This document shows positions 30,766 to 43,203 of a DNA stretch of 64,000 nt, piece after piece. The first letter of the stretch is position 1. Every line of letters begins with the position of its first letter. Under the pieces are notes generated by a model. It did no database searches, was not told where the DNA came from, and saw only the letters and a program-made list of their open reading frames with translations. The DNA is from Bos javanicus (Eukaryota; Chordata; Mammalia; Artiodactyla; Bovidae), in assembly GCF_032452875.1 (NCBI RefSeq), contig NC_083877.1, positions 47,355,724 to 47,419,723 on the forward strand, in the 5' to 3' direction. The position numbers and the translations under genes are program-made.

Positions 30766-33113
30766 AGTTTATTCAGCTCCCTTTTCACCCAAGTCCTTTT
30801 TCATTCCAGGATCCCGTCCAGGACACCGCATTACAGTTAGTCATTACGTCTCCTCAGGGCCTTCTTGATTGTGACAGTTTCTCAAACTTTCCTTGTGAAC
30901 TGATCCCAAGTCACTGCTAATTATCAGTGATTATTTTCTTGATTTGGGATTTTCGTTAAAGAATAGTTTCTCTCTTTCTTAAATATAAAAAAAAAAAAAA
31001 TAAACGTTTTTACCTCTCAGTCCCTTCTGTTGGTTTTCCCTCAGCTAAATCTGCAGGAGGGATCATAAGGAATTGTCCAGATCTTTATTTGGGAGGGATG
31101 TGTATGATTTTTAGCCAGTGTTGCCATTTAAGTGATGTAAGTACCAGTAACTGTGGCAGGAAAAAAAGCTAAAACAGCTCTAATTGCTGAATTCTTGCAA
31201 TTTATTGAAAAAAGCTGAATATAAGACATTGAAGGCATTCTGACACGATCAACATAGGATTCAGGGCAAAATTATGCAGGATATATTCTGCCTATACTCT
31301 GGTAATCCTATATTGGGGTCACTATCCTGGGACTCTCATATGGCACATGGCTTGCTCTAACCCTGAGGATAGAGGCAGCCTGGGAACCAGATAATCCCAC
31401 CCTACCCCAGGGCCTCCACCAAAAGGAGCCTTCCTCCCTTGTTTTGAATTTTCTGACCCTGGTTCAAACCTTGCTGGCACCTATGGGCTTTTAATATTTT
31501 GTGCCCCTGGCTGTTATACAATATTTCACCTCAAAAATATAACCTCCCCCTCACCAAAGGGTGCACCTCTCCAGTGAGAGGACCTGGCTAGGTAAGTGGA
31601 GGTGACCTACCGCCTCTGGAGCTTGGAGGAGGCCCAACCCAGCACTGCAGAGAAAGAGGGGGCAAAAATGTCTCTCCATTTTTGAGGAGACAGAACCAGT
31701 TCCTGGGCCAGCCTGAGGCCTCCTGGTCCCACTCGAAGCCCCACTGGAAGCCCGGATCCCCACTGGTGCAGGGGTTGGGGGGGAACCCCTCATCTCTCCC
31801 ACTCACCCTCTGATCCTGGTCAACTGGCTTGATTTCTCTGAGCCCAGTGGGGATGACAACAGTCCCTGCCTTTCAGGGTCCTTGTGAGGCTCAACTGTCA
31901 CTCATTCGGCTATCCGGGAGCTTTAAATCCCACCCTGTGCAACCCCTGGGCAGTTCTGATGTAACTGGTGTGGGCGCCACAGGGACCACAGTGGTTTGAA
32001 AATGCAGATGATTCTCACAGCAGCCTGACCTGCCGCTCTGAGGGGACAGCTCTTCCTCTGGGGATGCTGGCCAGGCTGCTGCTTTGATGAGTGAGGGTGC
32101 CACTCCCCCATGTTCTTGAAAATATGACCCCAGGGATGCCTGAGCTCCACCGTGGAGGGAAAGCACTTAGAAAAGGCTGACAAGGGTCCTGCAGATGCGC
32201 CCTGGGCTTTCCCTGTTGGCCCTGCCCGCAGCTGGATGCCTCTGAGCACCAGCCCAGCCCCAACACAGGCGGGGACCCACAAACCTGCCTTGGTGACCCC
32301 TCTGCTGGGCAGCCATCCCCATGGGGACCCAGCCTCTCCTGCCAGACGCAGGCCCTGGGCCCGGAGGGTGGGGTTTGGGGTGGGGGTAGGGCACCCTACT
32401 CTGCCACCTGTCACTGCAGAGAAGGGCTGCGGTCACCGGAGAATGAAGGAGAAGAAAGCTGGAGGCCCTGGGGTCGGGGAGATGTCTGGGGACCTGGTAG
32501 GCAGAGCGACATCTGCTTTCCTCATCCTGAGGAGAGAGGATCCACAGAAAGTTCCAGAGCCCAGAGGAAGAAAGTCCGGGGAGAGCCAGGCGTCCTGGGG
32601 TGGGGGTGGTGGAGTGGAGAGCAGGGTTTCCCGGGGATGCCTGCACCCCCGAGCCCGGCCCTGAACAGAGGCCGGAGAGCAGGTTGTCTCCGGGGGCCAC
32701 ATAGCGCTGGCTTGGGAGCTTCACCCAGAGTCCAGTTTCCCCAGCGGAGGCCACAGCCCTCAGCCTCCCAGGACCCCAGTGTTCAATGGGTCAATGAACA
32801 GCCGGCAGGCTTGGGGGCTAGAGTCCCCACGAGAAACTTCAGCCATGGGAAGAAGAGGCCAGAAACCCTGTTGCGGGGTTTATTCAAAAGACAGGGTCCC
32901 AGGTTCCTAGCCAGAGGGAGGGAAGGAGAGAGAAGGAGGGAAGTATGGGGAAGGGGAGCGTGGTGCAGGCGCTTCAAACCCTTATGAAGGATGCTTGCCA
33001 GTGATGAATTCTCAAGGGATGTTTTACTTTCACCTGAGAAGAGGCAAATTAGGATAGGCACTTTTCTTTGCAGTGTGTTGGGAAGTGGTAAATGCTTCTA
33101 CCTAGCATCTATT
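30766..33113. other. Unassigned sequence with a GC-rich block
   Basis: No repeat recognised. From about 31560 to 32990 the DNA is GC-rich, with scattered CpGs and long open frames on both strands. Such frames are expected by chance in GC-rich DNA, and no known domain is visible. A regulatory element or an exon-containing part of a neighbouring gene is possible but unproven. Confidence 0.45.
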
Positions 33114-33391
33114 CGGAGAAGGCAATGGCACCCCACCCCAGTACTCTTGCCTGGAAAATCCCATGGACGGAGAAGCCTGGTAGGCTGCAGTTTATGGGGT
33201 CGCGAAGAGTTGGACACGACTGAGCAACTTAATTTTCACTTTTCACTTTCATGCATTGGAGAAGGAAATGACAACCCACTCCAGTGTTCTTGCTTGGAGA
33301 ATCCCAGGGCTGGCAGAGCCTGGTGGGGTGCTGTCTATGGGGTCGTGCAGAGTTGGACACGACTGAAGCAACTTAGCAGGAGCAGCAGCAG
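33114..33391 (+). mobile_element. Bov-A2 SINE
   Basis: A plus-strand two-unit Bov-A2 starting 'ggagaaggcaatggcacc' and ending in an AGC-rich tail. Confidence 0.95.
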
Positions 33392-34225
33392 TTCTTCTGG
33401 GGTACCAGTATTATGGGGGGTAGAGTTTAGGTCCTCCACCTTGAGCCCCCTGGGTTTCTCCCTTAATCATCTTACCTCCATGAGGCTATGGAAACTGAAG
33501 TTCAAGTTCATTTTCAAGACTGGGAGGTCTACTGCTGATTGGCTGCCTTTGTTCTTGTTCAGTTGCTAAGTCATGTCTGACTTTATGAAGTCCTTATGAT
33601 AAAAGCTGATTGCAATGCATAGCTTACCTCTCTAGATTCTTGGGGTTTTGGCCTCAATATTTCTTACTTCCCCTCCCAGCTCATCTGTGTGTTTAAGAAA
33701 TTTAAAAATTTTTAATCAGAATTTGTTTTCAGAAGCATGCTTGTTCAGGACACTTAGTCCACCTTACCACCAGAGAGGGAAGTGTTCTCAGTTTTTTAAT
33801 CTAGAAATTGAGGTAGTTGGACTGGAGAAGAGGGTCCTAACATTTTTGGGACAGACTTAAAAATCTGATGAAAGTTAGGGCCTGAGGACTCTCTTTCCAG
33901 GAAAATGTATGTGCATACATACAAAATGCATGCATGCTCATTCCCCTGAAGCTGTTCACAGACTCAAGGTTAAGAACTCACAAACAAGCTGCTCTCTGAA
34001 ATCCCAGCCAGAATTAACACGGGCTTGCTGTGTTCTCTGTTCTGGGGAGAGAGTTTCCGTGTCTCCTCTTAATAGATCTGCAGAACAGAGACTTTCTTTT
34101 GTGAACCAGGGCTTCCAAGAACTTCAGGACCTGTCAGAACAGGGCAACAGACTCACCAGCTAAGACTCACCTGGTGTTGAAGCAGACCCCCTCTTATTCA
34201 GTCATTCATTCAAAAAACATTCACT
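33392..34225. other. Unassigned sequence with a tiny SINE piece
   Basis: A ~36-base reverse-oriented Bov-tA tail remnant lies at about 33555-33590 ('gttgctaagtcatgtctgac'). The rest is unrecognised. Confidence 0.5.
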
Positions 34226-34660
34226 AACCTAGTTCCAGTTATCTATTGCTGTAACAAACTACCCCAAAACTTAATGACTGAAAGTGAAAGAAACTGAAAT
34301 GGTAACCTACTCCAGTATTCTCACCTGAAGAATCCCATGGACAGAGGAGATTGGGTGGCTATAGTCCATGGGGTTGCAAAGAGTGGGACACGACTGAGTG
34401 ACTAGCACTTTCACTTCCACTCATGGTTCTGTTGGTGACTGGGCTCAGCTGTGTGTTTCACTTAGGACTTTTTGTGTGGTTGCAGTCACACAGTGGCTGG
34501 GGCTGGAGTCATCTTGAAGACTTAGTGTCATGTCTAACAGTTGATATTGCCAGCTAGAACCTCAGCTGGAGTTGTCAGCTGGAACCCCTGTATGTGGCCC
34601 ACGTTTCCTCCTAGCAGGATGAGTTTCCCAAGGGAGAGAAAGCTGGGCAGAAGTTCTCTT
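34226..34660. mobile_element. Old interspersed repeat split by Bov-tA
   Basis: 'attgctgtaacaaactaccc' and the text after the SINE ('ggttctgttggtgactgggc') look like a widespread old mammalian repeat. Family name uncertain. The piece around 34290-34425 is a separate SINE. Confidence 0.5.
34290..34425 (+). mobile_element. Bov-tA SINE, 5' truncated
   Basis: Starts in the body ('gaaatggtaacctactccag') and ends in the usual 'gggacacgactgagtgac' tail. Confidence 0.9.
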
Positions 34661-35204
34661 ACCTCTCAAGACCTATCCTTGGAAGATATTTGACACTCCT
34701 TGATGGTAGAAAAATTAAAGGATATGCAGGCATGTTTTAAAACTACTACATAACCCCTCCACATCAAGCACGGGACAAAGCACTTGGGATGGAGAGCGGT
34801 GAGTCATACAAATCCTGCCCTTATGTTGCTTGGTCTAGTGGCAGAGATAAACCCTAGTAAACAGTATTACCAGTATGTACACAATCATAAACTTTGATGG
34901 TACTATGGAGATGAGTACAGGGAGAATGAAAAATTGTATTACATATTTGTATGACCTGGACCAGAAACCCAAGGGAGAATTTCCTTAAGAGGAGACATTA
35001 AATTCCTAGCAAGTCTTTTTAAGTCTCAAAATCAGTCTTGAATCTGTCCACTCCCCTCCATTTCCACTGTTGCCAGAGCCACCAGCATCTCTCACTCAGA
35101 TGGGTTCATCAGCTTTCTAACCACCTCCAACTTCTACCCCTACCTGCCACCCAGCCCCCACCCAGTTCCTTCTCATAGCAGCTAGAGTGAGTTAAAATGT
35201 TAGA
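34661..35204. other. Unassigned sequence
   Basis: About 540 bases with no recognised gene or repeat. Confidence 0.5.
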
Positions 35205-35551
35205 TGAGGTTGCATGTTCGTATGACTTTATTTATAGTTAACAAATGGCACCTTTTAAGTGCACTGTTTGATGAGTTTTGACATATGTACCCATGAAGCC
35301 ATCACTACAATAAAGTTAATGAACATATCACTGTAAGAGTTTCTTCATGACCCTTTGCAATCCAAACCTCCCTCTCTCACTTCCTACCCCCTAAATCACC
35401 ACTAATCTGCTTTCTGTCACTGAAGACTAGCTTGCATTTTCTAGAATTTGATGTAAATGAGATTATATAACATACTATCTTTGGTATGGTTTAATGATTT
35501 CATTCTGTTACCAATACTTACTTTTTATTGCCAAGTAGAATTCTTTCATAA

Positions 35552-35765
35552 GGGCTTCCCAGCTGGCACTAGTGGTAAAGAACCTCCTCTGCCAATACAG
35601 GAGATGTAAGAGATGTGGGTTTGATCCCTGGGTTGAAAAGATCCCCTAGAGGAGGGCATGGAAACCCATTCCAGTATTCTTGTCTGGAGAATCCCATAGA
35701 CAGAGCAGGCTATGGTTTATAGGGTCGCACAGAATAGGACATGACTGAAGCAACTTAGCATGCAT
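35552..35765 (+). mobile_element. Bov-tA SINE in L1
   Basis: A plus-strand full copy with a small internal duplication in the head ('gagatgtaagagatgt'). Confidence 0.9.
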
Positions 35766-36184
35766 ACCTGCAATCTTTTATATGGATGTAATGCAATTTG
35801 TTTTTTCATTTACTTTTTGCTGGACATTTCAATCACTTCCAGATTTTAGCTATTAAAGATAAAGCTATGGGAAGTCTTTGTGTGGATATATGCTCTCATT
35901 TCTCTTGGGTAAATAGCTGAGAATGGAATAGCTGGATCATGGACTTGGTATATGTTTAACTTTGAAAGAAATTATCTAAATATTTTTCCAAAATAATTTT
36001 ACTATTTTCTATCTCCTCTCCTGAAGTGCCCGAGCTTTTCTGTTGTTCCACATCCTCTCCAACACTAAGTATGAGCAATCTTTTTTATTTTAGCCTTTCT
36101 AATTGGTGTATAGTGATATCTCACTACGGTTTTGATTTGCATTTCCTGGTGACTAAAGATGCTGTGTTTTTATCATGTGTTTAT

Positions 36185-36703
36185 TGTCAGACTGGCGTGC
36201 TGTGATTCATGGGGTCGCAGAGAGTCGGACACGACTGAGTGACTGATCTGATCTGATCTGATTGTCAGACTCACACACACACAAGTCAAAGCCAAGGCCT
36301 GCGTGGTTTAACTTGTAAGGATACAATGAGCCACTTTCAGTTTCTACAGTTACTTATGTAGGTAGTGAGTAGAAGAGTAAGCTAAAGGCGCCAGCTCCCA
36401 TGGTTCTTGCCTGACACAATAGAAAGAATGAGACTGAGACAAAAAGGGCCAGATGACTGTGTCATGAAATAGGGGAAACCCCATCACTGAGGAGCCAGTT
36501 CTAAACTCAGCTAAGAGGTTTTATATTCAGCCAACTCTTCTGATGAGGTGGGGCCTCCCAGGGAAGATTGCCTCGAGCTTCTCACAAGCCCCCGGTGCTC
36601 TCCTGTTCTCCTGAGACATTATGCCAAGACTCAGACAGGCTGTGATTCAAGCCTTTGCCTGTGGGGTTGCCGCAGCTTGCCAGGGTGAACCTGTTTCCCT
36701 AGA
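36185..36703 (-). mobile_element. LTR-like element in L1
   Basis: The left end reads TGTCAG. In reverse orientation a TATAAAA box sits at about 36518-36524. The 5-bp flank TTTAT is present at 36180-36184 and 36704-36708, and L1 text continues on both sides. A 67-base BovB tail and its target duplication lie within it, so the LTR itself is about 440 bases. The right end reads CTAGA rather than CA, so the call is provisional. Confidence 0.6.
36194..36260 (+). mobile_element. 67-base BovB tail
   Basis: Only the last 67 bases of BovB, ending (CTGAT)n. The 11-bp target duplication ATTGTCAGACT lies at 36183-36193 and 36261-36271. Confidence 0.95.
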
Positions 36704-36722
36704 TTTATTTACTATTCATGTT

Positions 36723-36780
36723 ATTTTGGAAATTTTTAAACTTAAAAATTTTTATTTTTATTGAAGTATGGTTGATTTAC
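36723..36780 (-). mobile_element. 58-base L1 3' end
   Basis: Contains 'ttattgaagtatggttgatt', the bovine L1 3' terminus in reverse orientation. Flanked by TCATGTT at 36716-36722 and 36781-36787, inside the older L1. Confidence 0.7.
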
Positions 36781-37224
36781 TCATGTTCTCTTCTTTGATG
36801 AAGTGTCTGTTTAAAGTTTTTGCCCGCTTTAAAAATTGGGTTGTCTGTCTTATTGAGTTATAAAAGTCCTTTATATAATCTATATATAAATCCTCTCTTG
36901 GATTTTATGCTTTGCAAATAATTTCTCCCAGTCAGTGGCTTATCTTTACATTCTTATTAAAGTTTAAAATTTTGATTAAGTCTAGTTTACAAAAATTTTC
37001 TTGGGGTTCTTGGTGACAACATATCTAAGAAATCTTTGTCTAGCCAAAGTCACAAAGAATATCTCCTCCATTTTCTTGTAGAATCAGTAAGTTTTATAGT
37101 TACAGGTCTTATATATAGGTTTATGATACATATTGAGTTAATTTTTGTGTATAATGTGAGAAATAAGAGTGGAGGCATTCCCCCCTCCCCACAGATACCC
37201 AGCCAGTTGTGCCAGTACTGTTAT

Positions 37225-37790
37225 TGACAGTTTCCAGCTGGGCTCCAGCAAGGGTCCTCCTGGCTGGTGAGCTATGGAGACTGAGTTGGGTTCAGAAGCA
37301 AAGGAAAGCATTCTTTGATTAAAGAATGGAGAGGTGGGAGCTCAAGCTCTAGAGTCCAGACTCTGCTGGAGAGGCAGAGCACCTGGCTGCTTTTTAGGGG
37401 TCTTGGCAGTGGGGGAGGGGGCAGGTGCCAAGTTCTCTGCTGCTTTGCACTCTCCAGATCTCAGTGCCAGGCACAGTGTCTCTGCACACGGCCCACTGCG
37501 GCGCCATCTTGAACTGAGGTGTCATGTCCAGCACTTCTGCACACGCTCCTGGAGCTGAGGTGTCAGTTCGGCCATTTTGGAAGGAATTCTGTCGGGTCTG
37601 AAGTGCTGGGCACTGCAGTTGTGTGCTGGGATAGCTCATCTGATGTGTTAGGTACAAGGCTTCTGCACACAGCACTTACAGGCAAGTAAAACTAAATTAA
37701 GCAAAAAAGAAGTTAGACCTCATAGCCTAGATTCCATTTTATTCCCCTGTCCCTCCCCAACCCCTACCGCAGTGGGCTTTGCCGGTGACA
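37225..37790 (-). mobile_element. ERV LTR in L1
   Basis: About 566 bases separating two stretches of L1 text that should be adjacent. Plus-strand ends are TGACAG and GGTGACA, giving TG...CA. The reverse orientation has a GC-rich block with 'caagatggcgccgc' at about 37500 and a 'tctttaatcaaag' stretch where a decayed polyadenylation signal may lie. No clean target duplication was found. No internal genes. Confidence 0.6.
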
Positions 37791-37942
37791 GCACCACTCC
37801 TTGAAAAGATTATCCTTTTCCTGTTAATTACCCTGGGAACTTTGTTGGAAACCCATAGCCATATATATATGGAACTACTTCTGTGCTCTCTTATATTCCA
37901 TTGAGCTGTATATTTATCTTTATGCTGATGCCACACTGTCTT

Positions 37943-38132
37943 TTAAAAAATCTTTATTTATTCATTGGACTGCTTGGGGGCTTGGTTGCAACCCTCAGGA
38001 GTTCTTATTTGCAGCAGGTGAACTCTTAGTTGTGGCATCTGGGATCTAGTTCCCTGACCAGGGACTGAACCTCAGCCCCCTGCACTGGGACCTCAGACTC
38101 TTAGCCACTGAACCACCAAAGAAGTCCTAATA
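37943..38132 (-). mobile_element. CHR-type SINE in L1
   Basis: Reverse-oriented. The 12-bp target duplication CCACACTGTCTT lies at 37931-37942 and 38133-38144. Confidence 0.9.
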
Positions 38133-39480
38133 CCACACTGTCTTGATCACTGTAGCTTTATACTAAATCTTGAAATCAGGCAGGGTAAGCTCTCTAATTT
38201 TATTGTTCATTTTAAAAAATGGTCATCTTAGATTCTCTGCTGCTAATGTTATGCTTCCTTCAAAAAAATTTTTGGTAGCTTTTTTCCTTTTTCTAAGTTC
38301 TGGATATATTAAATTTTTCCCTACAGTTTGTTAAAATTACTCTGTGAAGTCATCTGGGCGCAGGTCATTTTGGAAGAGTAGGGATTACTATCTGACAGTT
38401 TCCTGGAAAATCATCTGTTTCGCCTACATTTGCAAGTATATTTGCCTGAGTAAAATAATCACTTTTGACTCTATTATCTTCTTTTAGGGAGGGCTTAATT
38501 TTTTTGTGTTTCTGATTTTGGGTGTCTATACCTTTCTTTTCATTGTTTAGGTTATATAATTTATTTTTCAAAGAGTTAACCTACTCTTTAAATTTAATCA
38601 TCCAAAGAACTAGCTCTTTAGTTCTATCCTTTTCCTGCTTTATTTATTGTGATGCTTTCCACTTTAATCTTTATTAATAAGCTCTTCCTGTTTTCCAGAT
38701 TTTTGAACTGGATGTATAATTTATAATTATTTTTTACTTAATGGAAGAATTTACATCTATGAATTTTATTCATGGAAATGCTTCTGCTGAAAGCCATAGA
38801 TTGTGATAGTTGATGTTTTCATCATTATTATGTTCTGGATGGTCTACAACTTTAGAATTCATTTCTTATGCACAAGAGCAAAAGGAGTTCAAATTTTTCC
38901 AGGTGATAGAATTTTAATCTCTTAATTTTTAGTTTCATTTATTCAGAGAATATTGTCTACACAATTTTCAATACAATATTTCTACTTTGGGGACTTTATT
39001 GAGTTTTTCTTTGTGGTATGATAAATGGTCAGTTTTGCAAATATTTCAAGGGGTTTTGAAAAGGTCTGTCTTCTTTTTCAATGAATAGAGTATAATATAC
39101 ATCAGTGAAAATCTACCCATCTTTAAGTTTAAAAGCTGAGAAGATATTTTTTGTGTTTCGTGGTTATATACTAGATTTTTGCTTCATGGATATTTAGGAA
39201 TCATGAAGGTTTTATCTATTTTCCCTTTTATCTATTTTTCCTTACCTGTTTTCCCTTTCATTTCTCTTCTATTTATCATATGTGTAATAAGTAAATTCAT
39301 TTTATTTTTAAAATTGGATGTTTCACTGAAAATAGTGAATGTTCTATGTTAAGTCAAAAGTCATATGTTGAGTGGAGTAATTTAGAGTTCTTCCTTTATA
39401 AAGAGAAAGCTTATCTATTTTAAATTTACATGATTTCCTATTCCTTTTTAAGAGTAATGGACTTGCACATGTACAAAAAA

Positions 39481-41542
39481 AGTGGCCTATTTAGGCAGAT
39501 GTGATTGTAATGACCATACTAGGGTAACAACCTAACAATCCATCAATATATTTATAGAATGACATGCAGCTCTCAAGAAATATGGAAAAAGACCTACATA
39601 TACAGACATGCAATTCTCTCAAACAGTAAGTGAAAAATGGAGTGTATGTACATGCAGGCACATATTGTAAAGACAAGAGACAAGACAAGAAAGATGGTCA
39701 AGAGGTTGTTGTTGATTGTTACTCATAAGGACAGGTAGGAGGTACATGGGACATTTTGCTTTTTACTCTAAATTTATTCTAATTCCTTGATGTTTCATGA
39801 GACCATACAAATATTGTTTTGTTATTTTTTTTTTAGTGTCTAGGCCCTCAAAAGTAGAGGATAAAGGTGTTCTGTACCTCTAGTCTATGTGTAGCATGTA
39901 TGACAATACTGTGGATGAGATGTTTTCCTTTTTCCACTTGTCAAGAGGCCTTGCAATTTCTTTTCTCACACTCCCTTTCAGAAAGGTTGTGGCAAACACA
40001 CCACTCCTTTTCAACTGTCCTTGGTATTCAAAAGTTATCCACCTTGATATCCTACCTAAGTGCGGGTAATGGGCAATGTTAAGACGCATCCTTACATTTT
40101 CTCCAAATAGAATTTATCTGCCATTGTCCTTTTCCCCTAAAGTTTATTTCTTGCTAAGTGAAAATGGGTAGTAATGTATACTTAATGCTAACTTGAAGCT
40201 CGTTACAAATGGTAATAATCCATGAATATTTTTTGCAAAGGTAAATCTTGGAACAAGCTAGGTAACATATTATTACTCTTGGAAGATACATCTGACTCTG
40301 ATGCCCATGACTGAACATTTCTCAGAAGATTCTGCTTCCCTTTCCCTCCACCTGGGAATTGGGTGCCAGCATTCCAGGCGGAAGATGAAGTACAAGGGCA
40401 GGAGCTCTACTTTCTCCCACCCAGGCCCTGCTCCTGCTGCATCCAGTCCCCTCAGACTTACCGAGCACTGAAGTGTTTGCAGGAAGGTGTCGGTGCTCCC
40501 CAGCCAGCGATCTATGGTACAAGTCTGAAGACACATGCGCCAGAATGTCTTCTGTCTCAGGCACTGATTCCCTGGAGATGTGTGAGATGAATCGGGGCAG
40601 CACAAACCTGCTCTGCTGAGAAGTAGCCCTGACAGTTCCATCCTGGCCCTTGGAATGGGGGGCAGTCCAATGTCTAGTTTATCAGTTTCTCCTAGCTGTC
40701 CGCCTACTTCCTTTGGCTGGAAACTATCCAGGCAGCAGACTCACTGTCAGATCATTATCAGGGATGAAATCCTGGAATCTAGAAACCCTGGGCACAAAGC
40801 CCCCTTTTCCCCTAATTCTTTTAAAATTTACCATAGGAACCTGGATCTGCTTTCATCCTGCTTCCTAAGAGAATTATATTATTTTAGAGTTGTTGAGGGA
40901 CTTGCAGAAACCATGCATTCAACCCCTCATTTTACAGATACAGTCACTGAAGTTCAGGGAGGGGAAGGGTCTTGCTCAGGATCAGGCAGCTGACAATAAA
41001 ACATCACAGACTGAGTCTCTGCCTTGCCCTTCAGCTTGCAGGCCATCAGATACTCTTATGCCAGTGAGCACATCACAGAATTTCCCTCACAGTTTCAATT
41101 TCAAATAGTCTGTATCTCACAATAAGACAATACTGTTTTATTTGATAGAAACTTAGGCTCACTACATGTACTTCTGTGGTTAAAATCAAAGGTTTAACTC
41201 TCAAATTCCAAATCTGAAACCCTTTAGATATTGGAATCTCTTTGAGAGCCTGATGAAATTTATGAAACCTTTTCACCAGAAAATCCTACTCACATATACA
41301 AATATACTTTTGCATGCAATGTCAAGAGGCCTACAGACAACTTAAAGTGCACCAACGTCTACAAAGTATAGGTTCAGAACACTGATTTACAAGTAGAAAT
41401 TTCAATATTGGTCAAGAGGATGGAAGCACCATAATAGACAAAGGTGTGCAAATATGAGGTGGCAGCACTCAAATCATAAGTACTACAATGACAAGGAATA
41501 TTATATGTTCACACCTTAGAAAGATCCTTTTAACCTCTCACT
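39481..41542. other. Unassigned sequence with a possible exon
   Basis: No repeat recognised. On the minus strand at about 40462-40615 there is a CpG-retaining open stretch ending at a strong donor-like CTCG/GTAAGT (GT at 40460-40461) and preceded by 'ctacttctcag'. I do not recognise the encoded peptide. The rest shows nothing. Confidence 0.4.
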
Positions 41543-41553
41543 ACTGTGTGGTT

Positions 41554-43203
41554 TGAAATAGCTCAACTGGAATTCCATCACCTCCACTAGCTTTGTTCAT
41601 AGTGATGCTTTCTAAGGCCCACTTGACTTCACGTTCTAGGATATCTGGCTCTAGGTGAGTGATCACACCATCGTGATTATCTTGGTCGTGAAGATCTTTT
41701 TTGTACAGTTCTTCTGTGTATTCCTGCCACCTCTTCTTAATATCTACTGCTTCTGTTAGGTCCATACCATTTCTGTCCTTTATCGAGCCCATCTTTGCAT
41801 GAAATGTTCCTTTGGTATCTCTAATTTTCTTGAAGAGATCTCAGCAGTGGCCACAGGACTGGAAAAGGTCAGTTTTCAGTCCAATCCCAAAGAAAGGCAA
41901 TGCCAAAGAATGCTCAAACTACCGCACAATTGCACTCATCTCACACGCTAGTAAAGTAATGCTCAAAATTCTCCAAGCCAGGCTTCAGCAATATGTGAAC
42001 CGTGAACTTCCTGATGTTCAAGCTGGGTTTAGAAAAGGCAGAGGAACCAGAGATCAAATTGCCAACATCCGCTGGATCATGGAAAAAGCAAGAGAGTTCC
42101 AGAAAAACATCTATTTCTGCTTTATTGACTATGCCAAAGCCTTTGACTGTGTGGATCACAATAAACTGTGGAAAATTCTGAAAGAGATGGGAATACCAGA
42201 CCACCTGACCTGCCTCTTGAGAAACCTGTATGCAGGTCAGGAAGCAACAGTTAGAACTGGACATGGAACAACAGACTGGTTCCAAATAGGAAAAGGAGTA
42301 TGCTAAGGCTGTATATTGTCACCCTGCTTATTTAACTTCTATGCAGAGTACATCATGAGAAATGCTGGACTGGAAGAAGCACAAGCTGGAATCAAGATTT
42401 CTGGGAGAAATATCAATAACTTCAGATATGCAGGTGACACCACCCTTATGGCAGAAAGTGAAGAAGAACTAAAAAGCTTCTTGATGAAAGTGAAAGTGGA
42501 GAGTGAAAAAGTTGGCTTAAAGCTCAACATTCAGAAAATGAAGATCATGGCATCCGGTCCCACCACTTCATGGGAAATAGATGGGGAAACAGTGAAAACA
42601 GTGTCAGACTTTATTTTTCTGGGCTCCAAAATCACTGCAGATGGTGACTGCAGCCATGAAATTAAAAGACGCTTACTCCTTGGATGGAAAGTTATGACCA
42701 ACATAGATAGCATATTGAAAAGCAGAGACATTACTTTGCCAACAAAGGCTCATCTAGTCAAGGCTATGGTTTTTCCAGTGGTCATGTATGGATGTGAGAT
42801 TTGGACTGTGAAGAAAGCTGAGTGCCGAAGAATTGATGCTTTTGAACTGTGGTGTTGGAGAAGACTCTTGAGAGTCCCTTGGACTGCAAGGAGATCCAAC
42901 CAGTCCATTCTGAAGGAGATCAGCCCTGGGATTTCTTTGGAAGGAATGATGCTAAAGCTGAAACTCCAGTACTTTGGCCACCTCATGCGAAGAGTAGACT
43001 CATTGGAAAAGACTCTGATGCTGGGAGGGATTGGGGGCAGGAGGAGAAGGGGACGACAGAGGATAGATGGCATCACTGACTCGATGGATGTGAGTCTGAG
43101 TGAACTCCAGGAGTTGGTGATGGACAGGGAGGCCTGGCGTGCTGCGATTCATGGGGTTGCAAAGAGTTGGACACGACTGAGTGACTGAACTGAACTGAAC
43201 TTA
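41554..43203 (+). mobile_element. BovB LINE with inverted 5' part (twin-primed)
   Basis: The 5' part (41554-41840) is in reverse orientation; the 3' part (41841-43203) is forward. The two meet at 'gaagagatct/cagcagtgg', with about 70 bases of BovB lost between them. The 11-bp target duplication ACTGTGTGGTT lies at 41543-41553 and 43204-43214, so both parts came in one event. The forward part has two long open stretches separated by a stop at 42304-42306 (Gln codon changed in the 'VRQGC' region). It contains 'FIDYAKAFDCVDH', but YAGD in place of YADD. Confidence 0.95.

Larger units (their letters stand above)
35205..39480 (-). mobile_element. Old L1, split by five or more insertions
   Basis: Reverse-oriented L1: 3' UTR at 35205-35550, then the ORF2 3' half in pieces at about 35766-36184, 36704-36722, 36781-37224, 37791-37942 and 38133-39480. 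The text runs in order across the breaks. Insertions are a Bov-tA, two LTRs, a short L1 end and a CHR SINE. The right end is uncertain. No coding capacity. Confidence 0.75.

Noticed and set aside
32152..32754. Overlapping frames of 170 to 195 codons on both strands
   Set aside because: GC-rich DNA with few stops; both strands are open at once and no known domain is visible.
39880..40089. A 69-codon minus-strand frame in repeat-free sequence
   Set aside because: No family recognised, no splice signals around it, and length is within chance expectation.
42316..43188. A 290-codon open frame on the plus strand
   Set aside because: It is the end of a twin-primed BovB copy with a stop just upstream and YAGD in place of YADD.
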